Source: CAG-698 sp964385755
GTDB taxonomy: Bacteria; Bacillota_I; Bacilli_A; ML615J-28; CAG-698
Direction: 5' to 3'
Length of the DNA stretch: 64,000 bases
NCBI GenBank assembly: GCA_964385755.1
Contig: CAYLPZ010000008.1
Coordinates: 1 to 64,000 of the forward strand
Below, in pieces: positions 26,123 through 35,435 of the stretch (position 1 is its first letter; every line of letters starts with the position of its first letter). The notes beneath the pieces were generated by a model that was given only the letters and a program-made list of their open reading frames with translations, searched no databases and was not told where the DNA came from. The position numbers and the translations under genes were made by a program.

Positions 26123-27368
26123 GGTAGAACACCAACTTTCTAATTGCTAATAAAACAATAACAACAACAGCCAAACTTACAAGGCAGAAGAGAATTGACA
26201 TTGCAGCATAAACACCATCATTAGTTAACGCTCCAAGACCTAATGTATAATCCTCAACGTTTCCAGCAATTGAATATTTATCCATTAAACTTAATAAATC
26301 AGATCGCAAGAACGAGTCAACAACGGTATACACACCGGCGGTCATCATCAATGGTGTAACCATTGGGAAAGTTATCTTCCAGAAAATTTCATATTGAGTT
26401 GCCCCTTCAATCTTAGCAGCTTCATATAAATGTTTTGGAACACTTTGAATACCTGATAAGAAAATCAAGATTTGTACACCTGAATAACTAATTACATCAA
26501 AGATAGATGCACTAGATTCAGCAAGGAAATTTACCGCAACAGCAGGAATATTTGCATTAGTTAAGAAATCTTTAAAGTTAAACATTGTTGAAAAGATATC
26601 TTGACCTGATTCTTCCATTGCATCTGTTAAAGCTTGTCCTGTGCTCATAGCTAATTCAACAGCTTGAGAGTTGAAAATAACTGGCATAAAGAATACAGCT
26701 CTAGCAAAACTACGTCCTTTGAATTTTGAATTTAATACAACCGCAATAATTAAACTAAAGATTAGAATCATCAATACATTAATTAATGTATCAACAAATA
26801 CGTTACCTAATGTTTCCTTAAAAGTTGCATGTATATTCCAAATATATTTGTAATTATCAAATCCTACCCACTCTGTTACAACACCAAGTGTTTCATTGAT
26901 ATCTTTAATTTGACCAGCACGATATATATTAGAAAAACTAAATAATACAGTTGTAAAGAAAGGAAATACAAAGAAGTAAACAAATCCAATCATTAATGGA
27001 GTAATAAAGATATATCCCCATAATGCTTGTCTTTTACGATAAGGAATTTTTGTTATTATAGCCTTAGATTTTTTGTTAATTTCACTTTCATCAGTGATAC
27101 CTTTTGAACTATCTTTCGCAAATAAATTACTTATTTTTCTAAACACAAAACTGAAAAACCTTTTTATAGCTACTACAATTGGTTTAATACATTTTACTAA
27201 GAATAAATTGATAAATTTTCCAATAAACACTAGTACAAAAGCAATTGCCTTACCAATATACTTAAACACATTACCAATATTACGGAAGATTAAATCGAAA
27301 AACCACAATATACCATTAATAACAGTTAAAATACCATTACCAATGGATAAAAAGATATTCTTTTTCAT
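26112..27368 (-). CDS. Sugar ABC transporter permease (MalF type) with N-terminal extension
   Basis: A 418-residue permease. The core (about 110-418) has six spans and the coupling loop YEAAKIEGATQYEIFWKITFP near residue 320. Before it lies an extension of about 100 residues made of amphipathic hydrophobic helices with many Phe/Ile/Lys, absent from ordinary MalF proteins of about 300 residues. The start codon overlaps the stop of the DUF5696 gene (TAATG). It pairs with the MalG-type gene downstream. The extension may bind the DUF5696 or YIP1 partner; that is speculation. Confidence 0.88.
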   Translation of the reverse strand: MKKNIFLSIGNGILTVINGILWFFDLIFRNIGNVFKYIGKAIAFVLVFIGKFINLFLVKCIKPIVVAIKRFFSFVFRKISNLFAKDSSKGITDESEINKKSKAIITKIPYRKRQALWGYIFITPLMIGFVYFFVFPFFTTVLFSFSNIYRAGQIKDINETLGVVTEWVGFDNYKYIWNIHATFKETLGNVFVDTLINVLMILIFSLIIAVVLNSKFKGRSFARAVFFMPVIFNSQAVELAMSTGQALTDAMEESGQDIFSTMFNFKDFLTNANIPAVAVNFLAESSASIFDVISYSGVQILIFLSGIQSVPKHLYEAAKIEGATQYEIFWKITFPMVTPLMMTAGVYTVVDSFLRSDLLSLMDKYSIAGNVEDYTLGLGALTNDGVYAAMSILFCLVSLAVVVIVLLAIRKLVFYHDE

Positions 27369-30300
27369 TATTCACCCTCCTTTGGTTCAATAGCAAACCA
27401 GTTACCACGTACTGAAATACCTTCTTGGGCATTATAGTAATTGTTATTACTATAGTTAATAAGAATACTAATACCATTTGCATATTTAACACGTACTAAA
27501 GTATCAGTAATATATTCATGTCCTACTAAATATGACTCATAAATTCCTGTAGAATTTAATACATCATTCATATAGATAATATTTTCTTTCCAGTTTGCAT
27601 AATAAGAATTGTAATATTTTGTATAATTAGTATCTAAAAGTGCACTAGTATCTTCATAAGATATTTCAAAGTATAAATTAGAGCCAGTTTCAATAGCTTT
27701 TAATAGGTTCCAATTATTACTATTATCATTATTATAGTTAATAGCTTTACTTGTATAATCTAGGATGCCACTTACAACTAATTGATAAAATGGAATTGAA
27801 TAGTCAACTATTGGGTACAATGTTGTCTCAATAGGAACACCATTAGCAACATCTGCATAATTAATTGCATAATCAAATGGTGACTTAAGCATTACTACAT
27901 TATTTTCTTGTGCAGTATTTAAAGTATCTTTTTGATAATAAAGTCCATCACCAGAATAAATTTGATTTGATTTACTATAGTCAGAAGTATTAGAATTACC
28001 TAAATCAGATAAATAAATTCCACTGATACCTAATTTATTATAATTTGCAAGATATTTTGCAACTAAACTTTGATAGTAAGCTGGAGAAACTCTTCCACCA
28101 ACTTTTCCTCCTGTTTGTTGTAATCCAGTAGATAATACATAATCAAGAACATTAGAACTTGAACCTGAAATAGATTTAGAATTATATTTAAGTGAACCAA
28201 ATGGTAAATCATAACCATAACCTCTAGTTGAATTATACTCTAAGAATAAATTATATCCAAGATTTTGAAGTTCTTCACTTAATTCTATTAAATCTTTTTT
28301 ACCACCTAAAACACTTGAAGTATCTACCTTCGTAGTAACAGGATCAAATCCTTCTTCATCAGTCCAAAGAAGATAACTAACATTCATCGAATTAACACCT
28401 TTATCTGTTAACTCTTGAACAATTGATGCAGCTTGTTTGAAAGTTGTTAATGATCTTTCCGCATCATGTACTATACCCATTGTAATAGTTTTCTTTAAGT
28501 AAGCTCCAATAAATGCAATTGTTGGAGTAGCTACTTTTGTTTCATCTTTCTTTTCAGATAGATTATATTCTTCAATTAAGTAATTACGATAATCATTTGC
28601 TACATCAACATAAGTTAGATTTTCACCATCTAATAAATGATAGCAATATTCAATGTCAGACCCATATAATTTTTCAGATGTTTTAATATAACTTGAATTA
28701 GAAGTAATTTTAACATCCTCTGCTTCACGCATAAATGTTGTGAAATAAGCATAATTATAACCATCAATTTTTGTATTTCCAGCAGTCATATAGTTTGCTG
28801 TAATAGCAGATTGAGCTGCTCCCTTACGAATGATAGCAACAATTCCAAGGTCATTACTATTATCTAAGAAACCATACATTGGGAACATGATCTTCTCTTG
28901 TGCTTTTCCTTGTGTTTCTCTATTAATAGCAGTGTCATCACCATAAATACGTTTTGTGTTGTATTTATCTACATATTGATTAGATTTTGGTGTATTAAAT
29001 GAGATAACAGCACCACTACCATCAGGAATAATAATCTTTCCCTCTGCAGTAGGATCATTGTTTACTGTCATAAACTTACACATTTCAATTTTTGAAATTA
29101 CATTATTATGTTTGAAGTAACTTTTTACTTCTTCATCTGTGTTATTTTTTCCTAAACCTTCGATTATAGAATTATTAATTAATTTTACATCTAAACCTTG
29201 TTCACTTAATGTAAATCTTAAAGCAACTTGGAAGGCAATTGATTGAGATTGTGATGTCATTGAAAATTCTCTATTTTGTTCACTTGCCATTTCAGTTGTT
29301 AAACCACTTTGGAATGGTTTATAAGGTGCTGTACTATCAACACTAACAGGATTTCCTTCGTCATCATTTAACATTCTGTTTCCATTTGCATCAAAATAGA
29401 ATACATAATTATTTTCATCGATATATAAATAATTACCTTGTTTATCACGATAATGATATCCACCATAAACATATCCTTCGTCTTCAGTTAAGATTCCATC
29501 ACCATTATAATCATAATATGCAGTTATTTTATCACTAGCAGTTTGATAAATATGACTTCCATTAAATCCTTTTAATAAGTCTGGATAATTTTCATCAGCT
29601 AAATAACTTGGTAATTTTTGTGATGTAGTAAATGATGAAGGAGTATCGACTACTAAATAATTATATAAAATGTTTGAAGTAATCGTATTATCCGCCTTAA
29701 ACTCCATATACCCTTTACTCATTTTTACTTCGTTACCATTACTATCGATGTATGTAGGAATTTCTTCACCATCTTTAAATACATGATCACGTGCATAAAT
29801 ATTTTGACTAGGATTTGGAGTGTTAGGATCATTATTATCATACTTAGCTTCATAATAGTTATTATCAAATAATGTTGTAATCATTGATGAAGTCAAGAAT
29901 GGATTCATTTCAATTGGAGAATTAGGACAGTTATAGTTTTCTCCAAGAACAAACTTGCTCTTACCTTGTTCATCAACTATTCCATAAATTAGCCAATAAC
30001 CAGATTTATCTTTTTTTAGAATTTCATCTTCATCTGCAGGAATTTCATTAAATGTGATTGTTTTTTCACCAACATTACTTACAAAATCCGCAAAAGTAAT
30101 TAAATTATTTTTGAACATGTAAAGTACACATTCATTATCAAAACAAACACCCATACCATATTTTTTTCTTTCATCAGTGCTGTTTAGATCATATTGAATA
30201 CCTAATTGATAACCACTTGCAACAATTTGGTTACCACTTTCATCATAAATATTTACTAAACCATTTGTTTTTAAATCACTATCTGCATAATATTTGAAGA

Positions 30301-30967
30301 ATGTATTTCCAACAAATGTATCTTCATAAGTTGCACGATCATAATATTTAGGAAATGTTGAGTAAATATTACTAAATTCACCAATTTGATAGCAAACATC
30401 AACAGTATTGTTTGCTTTATCATATCTAATTTTATAGTGTTTTTCTTTACCTAATAATCTATTCTCATACAATACACTTAAATCATAAGCGTTTAAACCA
30501 CTAGTATTTTCTTTACCATTTTCGTCATAGTAATAAACTGTAATGTTAGACATTGATTCTGCAGAACCACCATTTGGTTGAGCAGTTACACATACAAGTT
30601 CTTCTTTGTCTGTGTTGTCAATATATGAGTAAATTGGTTCTTCCCATCCTTCTAGTTTTTTATAAACTGAAACAATTGTTGTATTCTCGTTAAAATACAT
30701 TGCAAAATTTTCAGATTGACCAACATAAACTTTATCTTGAAGAGCAACAGGCTCACTACCACCATTATTGAAATAGAATCCTTCAGTGTTATCTTTCTTT
30801 ATTTTTTCTGGAGTTAAGAAACCATCTTCAGTCCACTCAATATTTTCATAAACAATTAAGCTTCCCTTTTGTAGTCCACCACAGAAGAATAACAATACAA
30901 GTACCACCGCAAGTATAAAAATTAAAGTAGGAATAATAATTCTAAGTCTTATATATTTATATTTCAT
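27368..30967 (-). CDS. DUF5696-type membrane-anchored ectodomain protein
   Basis: A 1199-residue protein with a single N-terminal membrane span (about 8-30) and a large extracellular part. Residues about 830-1150 look like a TIM-barrel of the DUF5696 family (PTIAFIGAY, then GVNSMNVSYLLWTDEEGFDP, then ISGIYLSDLGNS). Two EF-hand-like calcium loops occur at about 480-495 (DYNGDGILTEDE) and 522-535 (DANGNRMLNDDE). The family is of unknown function and typically travels with CUT1 permeases, YIP1 and NHL proteins. Here it sits exactly between those. It may process or capture a glycan next to the transporter. RBS GAGGAGGAA precedes the ATG. Confidence 0.75.
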   Translation of the reverse strand: MKYKYIRLRIIIPTLIFILAVVLVLLFFCGGLQKGSLIVYENIEWTEDGFLTPEKIKKDNTEGFYFNNGGSEPVALQDKVYVGQSENFAMYFNENTTIVSVYKKLEGWEEPIYSYIDNTDKEELVCVTAQPNGGSAESMSNITVYYYDENGKENTSGLNAYDLSVLYENRLLGKEKHYKIRYDKANNTVDVCYQIGEFSNIYSTFPKYYDRATYEDTFVGNTFFKYYADSDLKTNGLVNIYDESGNQIVASGYQLGIQYDLNSTDERKKYGMGVCFDNECVLYMFKNNLITFADFVSNVGEKTITFNEIPADEDEILKKDKSGYWLIYGIVDEQGKSKFVLGENYNCPNSPIEMNPFLTSSMITTLFDNNYYEAKYDNNDPNTPNPSQNIYARDHVFKDGEEIPTYIDSNGNEVKMSKGYMEFKADNTITSNILYNYLVVDTPSSFTTSQKLPSYLADENYPDLLKGFNGSHIYQTASDKITAYYDYNGDGILTEDEGYVYGGYHYRDKQGNYLYIDENNYVFYFDANGNRMLNDDEGNPVSVDSTAPYKPFQSGLTTEMASEQNREFSMTSQSQSIAFQVALRFTLSEQGLDVKLINNSIIEGLGKNNTDEEVKSYFKHNNVISKIEMCKFMTVNNDPTAEGKIIIPDGSGAVISFNTPKSNQYVDKYNTKRIYGDDTAINRETQGKAQEKIMFPMYGFLDNSNDLGIVAIIRKGAAQSAITANYMTAGNTKIDGYNYAYFTTFMREAEDVKITSNSSYIKTSEKLYGSDIEYCYHLLDGENLTYVDVANDYRNYLIEEYNLSEKKDETKVATPTIAFIGAYLKKTITMGIVHDAERSLTTFKQAASIVQELTDKGVNSMNVSYLLWTDEEGFDPVTTKVDTSSVLGGKKDLIELSEELQNLGYNLFLEYNSTRGYGYDLPFGSLKYNSKSISGSSSNVLDYVLSTGLQQTGGKVGGRVSPAYYQSLVAKYLANYNKLGISGIYLSDLGNSNTSDYSKSNQIYSGDGLYYQKDTLNTAQENNVVMLKSPFDYAINYADVANGVPIETTLYPIVDYSIPFYQLVVSGILDYTSKAINYNNDNSNNWNLLKAIETGSNLYFEISYEDTSALLDTNYTKYYNSYYANWKENIIYMNDVLNSTGIYESYLVGHEYITDTLVRVKYANGISILINYSNNNYYNAQEGISVRGNWFAIEPKEGE

Positions 30968-30979
30968 ACTATTCCTCCT

Positions 30980-31711
30980 CTAAAAGTACCTTAAGGATAT
31001 TTCTTGATATAATGTGTATACAAATCCAGCCATTTTTTGGAATAAGTCAAATGTTAAAATGCCAATGAAGCAAATAACTAATGCAGCAAGTGCAGTAAAT
31101 ACTAAAGTAACAATAGACTTAATTAATCCATATTCATGAATGCATAGGAAGCCAAAGAAACACATATATCCCATTAAGAATGTTCCTAACGCAATGATTA
31201 GCGAATACATTGCAGCTTCATTTTGTGTTAGAAAATTACTTGCAAATAAGCCTAATAATTTTGCCCAACACAATGGGAATAAAGCATAACCAATCATTGT
31301 AAAAATTTCTTTTACTTTACCTTTACCATCAAAAAGGGTAGTAATACTCCAGTTTGCAAAAGTAATAATAATTATTAGTCCAAACACTGTTGAAATTTCT
31401 CTTAGTGAGTTTAATTTATTAATGTCAACAGTTGAAATAATAAAACCAGTATATTGATATTCCATGATATTTAGGAAAATAAGGAAACACATAAATAATA
31501 CGCCAACCCATAATTTCCCCTTCTTTTCACGCTTAAAATCTTCAAATCCTTTGATTGGATGAGTTAAAATGTATAAAGGAAATGTAATAAATTCAGCTTT
31601 AAATACTTTTAAGAATTTACCAATAACTTTTAAAACTTTAGTTATAAAAGATGGTTTTTTCTCATCATTAACTTGATTATTTACTTGTTTATCTGTTACT
31701 ACACCATTCAC
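30980..31711 (-). CDS. YIP1-family membrane protein
   Basis: A 243-residue protein with five predicted spans and a cytoplasmic N-terminus rich in Lys. The layout and the HPIKGFEDFKREKKGKLWVG segment fit the YIP1 family found in gut Bacillota sugar loci. It begins at a GTG (31709-31711) whose G overlaps the stop TAG of the NHL gene, so it is translationally coupled. Function is not known; a scaffold or assembly role for the neighbouring transporter is inference. Confidence 0.7.
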   Translation of the reverse strand: MNGVVTDKQVNNQVNDEKKPSFITKVLKVIGKFLKVFKAEFITFPLYILTHPIKGFEDFKREKKGKLWVGVLFMCFLIFLNIMEYQYTGFIISTVDINKLNSLREISTVFGLIIIITFANWSITTLFDGKGKVKEIFTMIGYALFPLCWAKLLGLFASNFLTQNEAAMYSLIIALGTFLMGYMCFFGFLCIHEYGLIKSIVTLVFTALAALVICFIGILTFDLFQKMAGFVYTLYQEISLRYF

Positions 31712-33441
31712 TATAGCTCACCATCCTCTACAACTGAAGATTTTTTCTTTATTTTTTTAACACTTTTAACTATTATTGAAACAGCAACTAAAGCAAGGAT
31801 AGTTACACCAACATATGGGAAATATCTAGCAATTATATCATCACGATACATCTTATATGCTCTTGAGAAATATTTAACATCATTACCTTTTTCAAAGTAA
31901 AGCATAGCTTCTTGATAACGTTTCTCATCATATAATTTTTTACCAACTCCTACATAAGCAAGCTCATATGCTGGATTAGCATTAATAACATTTTGCCATT
32001 CAGTACTTGCACTATCTGACATTCCATAATATTCATATTCTACTGCTTTATTAATTGATTTTGCAAAGTCAGTAGGTTCAAATCTCATTACACACTTGTT
32101 ACCTTTATCAAGAACTAAAATCTTTTCACCTTGATAAGTGATTGCAACTGGTGTTTTAATATCAGTTAATTGAACCCCAGAACCACCGGAAATATAAAGT
32201 AGATTGCCTTCATTATCGTATGTAAATAAACGATTGTTTTTTGTATCTACTACAGTGTATACACCATAGTCATTAATTGCAATAGCAACAAAGTTACTAA
32301 CACCAGCATTTGCTCCAGTTTTAATTGTAATTAAATCACCAATTGGTTTTGAGTATCCATTACGTTTTAAAACGTCTTTATTAACCTGATTGATACGTTT
32401 TATCATTGTATCAGTTGTTTGTGTACCATCAGCATTTGTGATTGCACCAGAAACAGTATATAAGAATCCAAACTTATCAATAGCCAAATTATTAAATGAT
32501 GTTTGTAAAATTGTAGTTTCTTGTGCTAATTGTTCTTCTGTTTTTCTACTTCTCTTTAAAGCATCCCAGAATGATAAAGTTGTATAGTTAACACCAACCA
32601 TTGTCATGAAATCACCATTGTAATTCATTAATAGTATACCTTCATATACGTTAATACTAACGATATACATTCTACCCATTGAATCTGTTACGATTTTACT
32701 TGGTTCAAATTTATCAGTGAAATCTACACCTTCAGGAGCAGATACAACTTGTATTATTTCAAAATTATCAGCATCAACGATTAATACTTGTTTGTTTTTA
32801 GAATCACAAAGATAAATTACATCTTCATAAAGTGTTTCGCCTTTATCATTTAATTGAATTTTATAATTTTCATCACGTAAAGGACGTTTAGAGCGATAAA
32901 CACCAATAAGTCCATAACACTCAATGTAAAATGGATCTGTTAATTGGGCATCAATATCATCCTTCATTGTTTCCCACTTAGCAATATTATTTGATGTCCA
33001 GAAATATATGCTTGATTTACCATCGCTTGAGCGAGTTCTAATTTTTGCAAGTTGTGCATTTGTAAAATTAGCAGGATTAATCTTAAATTTATCAATCTTT
33101 TTTAGAAACGCTAAATCTTCATCAAATATAAATAATTTATTACAATCTGAATCAACAATGTAAATTCTTTCTTGCCCAGTTTCTTCATCAGTATATAAAT
33201 ACATATCACTTGGAGAAGTGAATTTTTCATCTGCAAAACCCTTTTTCCAAGAAGTTGATAGAATGTTAAAGATATTTTCTTCAGTAACTGTATAACCAGC
33301 TGATGATTCAATAATATTACCATCACTATCATACATATATCCTTGTGCATTTACAGTTGGAATAGTTAGAACTGCAATCAGTCCTAAACAAGCTAGAACA
33401 ATACGCTTAAATATTTTTTTAGTATTCATTTTCTTTTCCAT
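31711..33441 (-). CDS. NHL-repeat/TPR-like membrane-anchored extracellular protein
   Basis: A 576-residue protein with a signal peptide (cleavage likely after VNA near residue 32). Blades of an NHL-type beta-propeller follow (repeats such as RIYIVDSDCNKLFIFD, VIYLCDSKNKQVLIVD and VYTVVDTKNNRLFTYD), then a short TPR-like helical pair near 490-530 (AYVGVGKKLYDEKRYQEAM). A C-terminal membrane span (about 545-565) and Lys-rich tail complete it. Propeller plus TPR suggests a protein-protein or protein-glycan interaction platform outside the membrane. Start at the ATG eight bases after AGGAG. It is encoded between the two permease pairs. Confidence 0.72.
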   Translation of the reverse strand: MEKKMNTKKIFKRIVLACLGLIAVLTIPTVNAQGYMYDSDGNIIESSAGYTVTEENIFNILSTSWKKGFADEKFTSPSDMYLYTDEETGQERIYIVDSDCNKLFIFDEDLAFLKKIDKFKINPANFTNAQLAKIRTRSSDGKSSIYFWTSNNIAKWETMKDDIDAQLTDPFYIECYGLIGVYRSKRPLRDENYKIQLNDKGETLYEDVIYLCDSKNKQVLIVDADNFEIIQVVSAPEGVDFTDKFEPSKIVTDSMGRMYIVSINVYEGILLMNYNGDFMTMVGVNYTTLSFWDALKRSRKTEEQLAQETTILQTSFNNLAIDKFGFLYTVSGAITNADGTQTTDTMIKRINQVNKDVLKRNGYSKPIGDLITIKTGANAGVSNFVAIAINDYGVYTVVDTKNNRLFTYDNEGNLLYISGGSGVQLTDIKTPVAITYQGEKILVLDKGNKCVMRFEPTDFAKSINKAVEYEYYGMSDSASTEWQNVINANPAYELAYVGVGKKLYDEKRYQEAMLYFEKGNDVKYFSRAYKMYRDDIIARYFPYVGVTILALVAVSIIVKSVKKIKKKSSVVEDGEL

Positions 33442-33452
33442 AAATCTAGCTC

Positions 33453-34445
33453 CTACTTCATACCTGAATGTGCCATAGTATCCATAACGTTACTTTGTGA
33501 GAAGATGAATACCGCAATCGGTACAATAATCATTACTAGTTGAACAGCATTAAGCGTACCTGTACGCGCAACACCTGCTGAAGCTATCTGATTTATCGCA
33601 TAGCTAAGCATTTTTAAATCTTCTCGATATATTGTTGTAGAACCATATGTATTCCATAAATTTTGGAAGTTTAATACTACAAGCGTAATCCACGCTGGTT
33701 TTACTAAAGGCATAACAATTGTCCAATAAATTTTAAATTCTCCAGCTCCATCTAATTTTGCAGATTCGATATATTCTAAACTAATTTGGTCCATAAACTG
33801 TTTCATTAAGAATAATCCAAGTGTACCACCTACTACTGGAAGAATAATTGACCAGTGAGTATCAATTAAACCTAAAAAATTTAAAATGATATAGTTTGGA
33901 GTTGCTGTAACAGTTGATGGGAACATTAAAGCATAAACGATTAAACCGAATATTGCTTTTCCGCCAGGAACTTGATAACGAGATAACACATATGCACACA
34001 TAGAAGCAACAACTACGTGTCCAAATGTACCAACGATTGTTACATATACTGTATTAAATAAATATCTTGAGAAAGGTACTAAACTTGTACCAAGTACAAC
34101 ACCTAAGTCCGCAAAGTTATTAAGCGTTGGGTTAACAACAAAGATTGTTGGTGGGAATTTAAATATTTCATCTAAAGGCTTAAATGCATTATTTACAATC
34201 ATGATAAGTGGAAGAATACTTAAAGTACCACAAATTGCTAGGAATAAGAATAAAGCAATATCACCAGCTTTTGAGCGGTTGATACGTTTTTTAATCTTTG
34301 ATCTTCTTTGTACTTTTGTACTTGATATTTCAGCGAAAGGACGAGAATCAATATGTCGTGCTTTTTTTCTATTTCTTGCTTCAAGACTATTTTTTTCAGC
34401 TTTAGCTTTTAACTTAGCTTCTTTTGTTTTAGTTTCTTTAGCCAC
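33453..34445 (-). CDS. Carbohydrate ABC transporter permease (MalG type), second set
   Basis: A 330-residue permease with six spans and the EAA loop ESAKLDGAGEFKIYWTIVMP near residue 225. The first 60 residues are cytoplasmic and very rich in Lys and Arg. It starts at a GTG (34443-34445) seven bases after AGGAT. Its partner is the MalF-type gene two bases upstream. Together with the large solute-binding protein before them they form a complete CUT1 importer lacking only the ATPase. Confidence 0.9.
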   Translation of the reverse strand: MAKETKTKEAKLKAKAEKNSLEARNRKKARHIDSRPFAEISSTKVQRRSKIKKRINRSKAGDIALFLFLAICGTLSILPLIMIVNNAFKPLDEIFKFPPTIFVVNPTLNNFADLGVVLGTSLVPFSRYLFNTVYVTIVGTFGHVVVASMCAYVLSRYQVPGGKAIFGLIVYALMFPSTVTATPNYIILNFLGLIDTHWSIILPVVGGTLGLFLMKQFMDQISLEYIESAKLDGAGEFKIYWTIVMPLVKPAWITLVVLNFQNLWNTYGSTTIYREDLKMLSYAINQIASAGVARTGTLNAVQLVMIIVPIAVFIFSQSNVMDTMAHSGMK

Positions 34446-34447
34446 TA

Positions 34448-35434
34448 TTATGATCCTACCTTTCTTATTAATTTACGAATTAGACTATTCAATCCGATTG
34501 ATGCTAAGAATAATAAGGTTGCGATTGCTGAAGCATAACCTAATTCATAACGGGTTGATGTATAGTCAGTTAAATGGTTTACAATTGTATGTCCAGCATA
34601 CTGAACTGAAGGGAAACCACAAAGTGCTGTCGTAATTGCACCTACACCTAATGTATTTGATATCTGAATAACGGCACTAAATAACAATTGTTCTTTAATA
34701 CATGGTAAAGTTATATACCATAACTCTTGCCATCTATTTCTAATACCATCAATAGCACCAGCTTCATATAATTCTTTATTAACACCTTTTAAACCAGCAA
34801 TAAGTGTTAAGAAGTTAACACCTAAGCTACTCCAAAGTTGAACTAAAATTACGATTGGTAAAATGTATGATGGATCTTTCAACCATAAAATTGGCTCACG
34901 AATAATATTCATATTAATCAAGAATGAATTTGCCCAACCATAGTAGTCACTACTAAAAATCAATGTCCAAATTTGCACTGCACCAGTAAGTGCTGGAGCA
35001 TAGAATACGAATGTTACTATTGCTCTTAATACTCTTGGAAGTTCATTGATTAACCAAGCAAATACGAATGATAATAAGTATCCACCAGGACCAACTATTA
35101 CCGCAATTATTAATGTGTTTTTAAGTGCAGTAATAAATATTGTGTCTTCTAAGAATAATGATAAGTAGTTTTGCCATCCACGCCAATGAGGTGGGAATTG
35201 TAACAAGTTAAAGTCAGTAAAACTACACAAAAAACTAATTATAACTGGCAACACTGTAAACGTAAAGAATAATAATAGATATGGGAACATCATTAAATAT
35301 AATTTACGATTTAAGTACAATTTTCTACGTGTAGGTTTTTTTCTACTCCATAGATCAATCTGACGATTCTTTTCTTTGAACCAATTATTTATTCTAGTAA
35401 AGAACCCTTGCTTTTGTTCTTTTTGCACTTCCAT
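34448..35434 (-). CDS. Sugar ABC transporter permease (MalF type), second set
   Basis: A 328-residue permease with a Lys/Arg-rich cytoplasmic start, six spans, and the coupling loop YEAGAIDGIRNRWQELWYITLP near residue 220. RBS AAAGGAGAA. It follows the solute-binding protein gene with a 1-base gap and precedes the MalG-type gene, giving the usual order binding protein, MalF, MalG. Confidence 0.9.
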   Translation of the reverse strand: MEVQKEQKQGFFTRINNWFKEKNRQIDLWSRKKPTRRKLYLNRKLYLMMFPYLLLFFTFTVLPVIISFLCSFTDFNLLQFPPHWRGWQNYLSLFLEDTIFITALKNTLIIAVIVGPGGYLLSFVFAWLINELPRVLRAIVTFVFYAPALTGAVQIWTLIFSSDYYGWANSFLINMNIIREPILWLKDPSYILPIVILVQLWSSLGVNFLTLIAGLKGVNKELYEAGAIDGIRNRWQELWYITLPCIKEQLLFSAVIQISNTLGVGAITTALCGFPSVQYAGHTIVNHLTDYTSTRYELGYASAIATLLFLASIGLNSLIRKLIRKVGS

Positions 35435-35435
35435 A

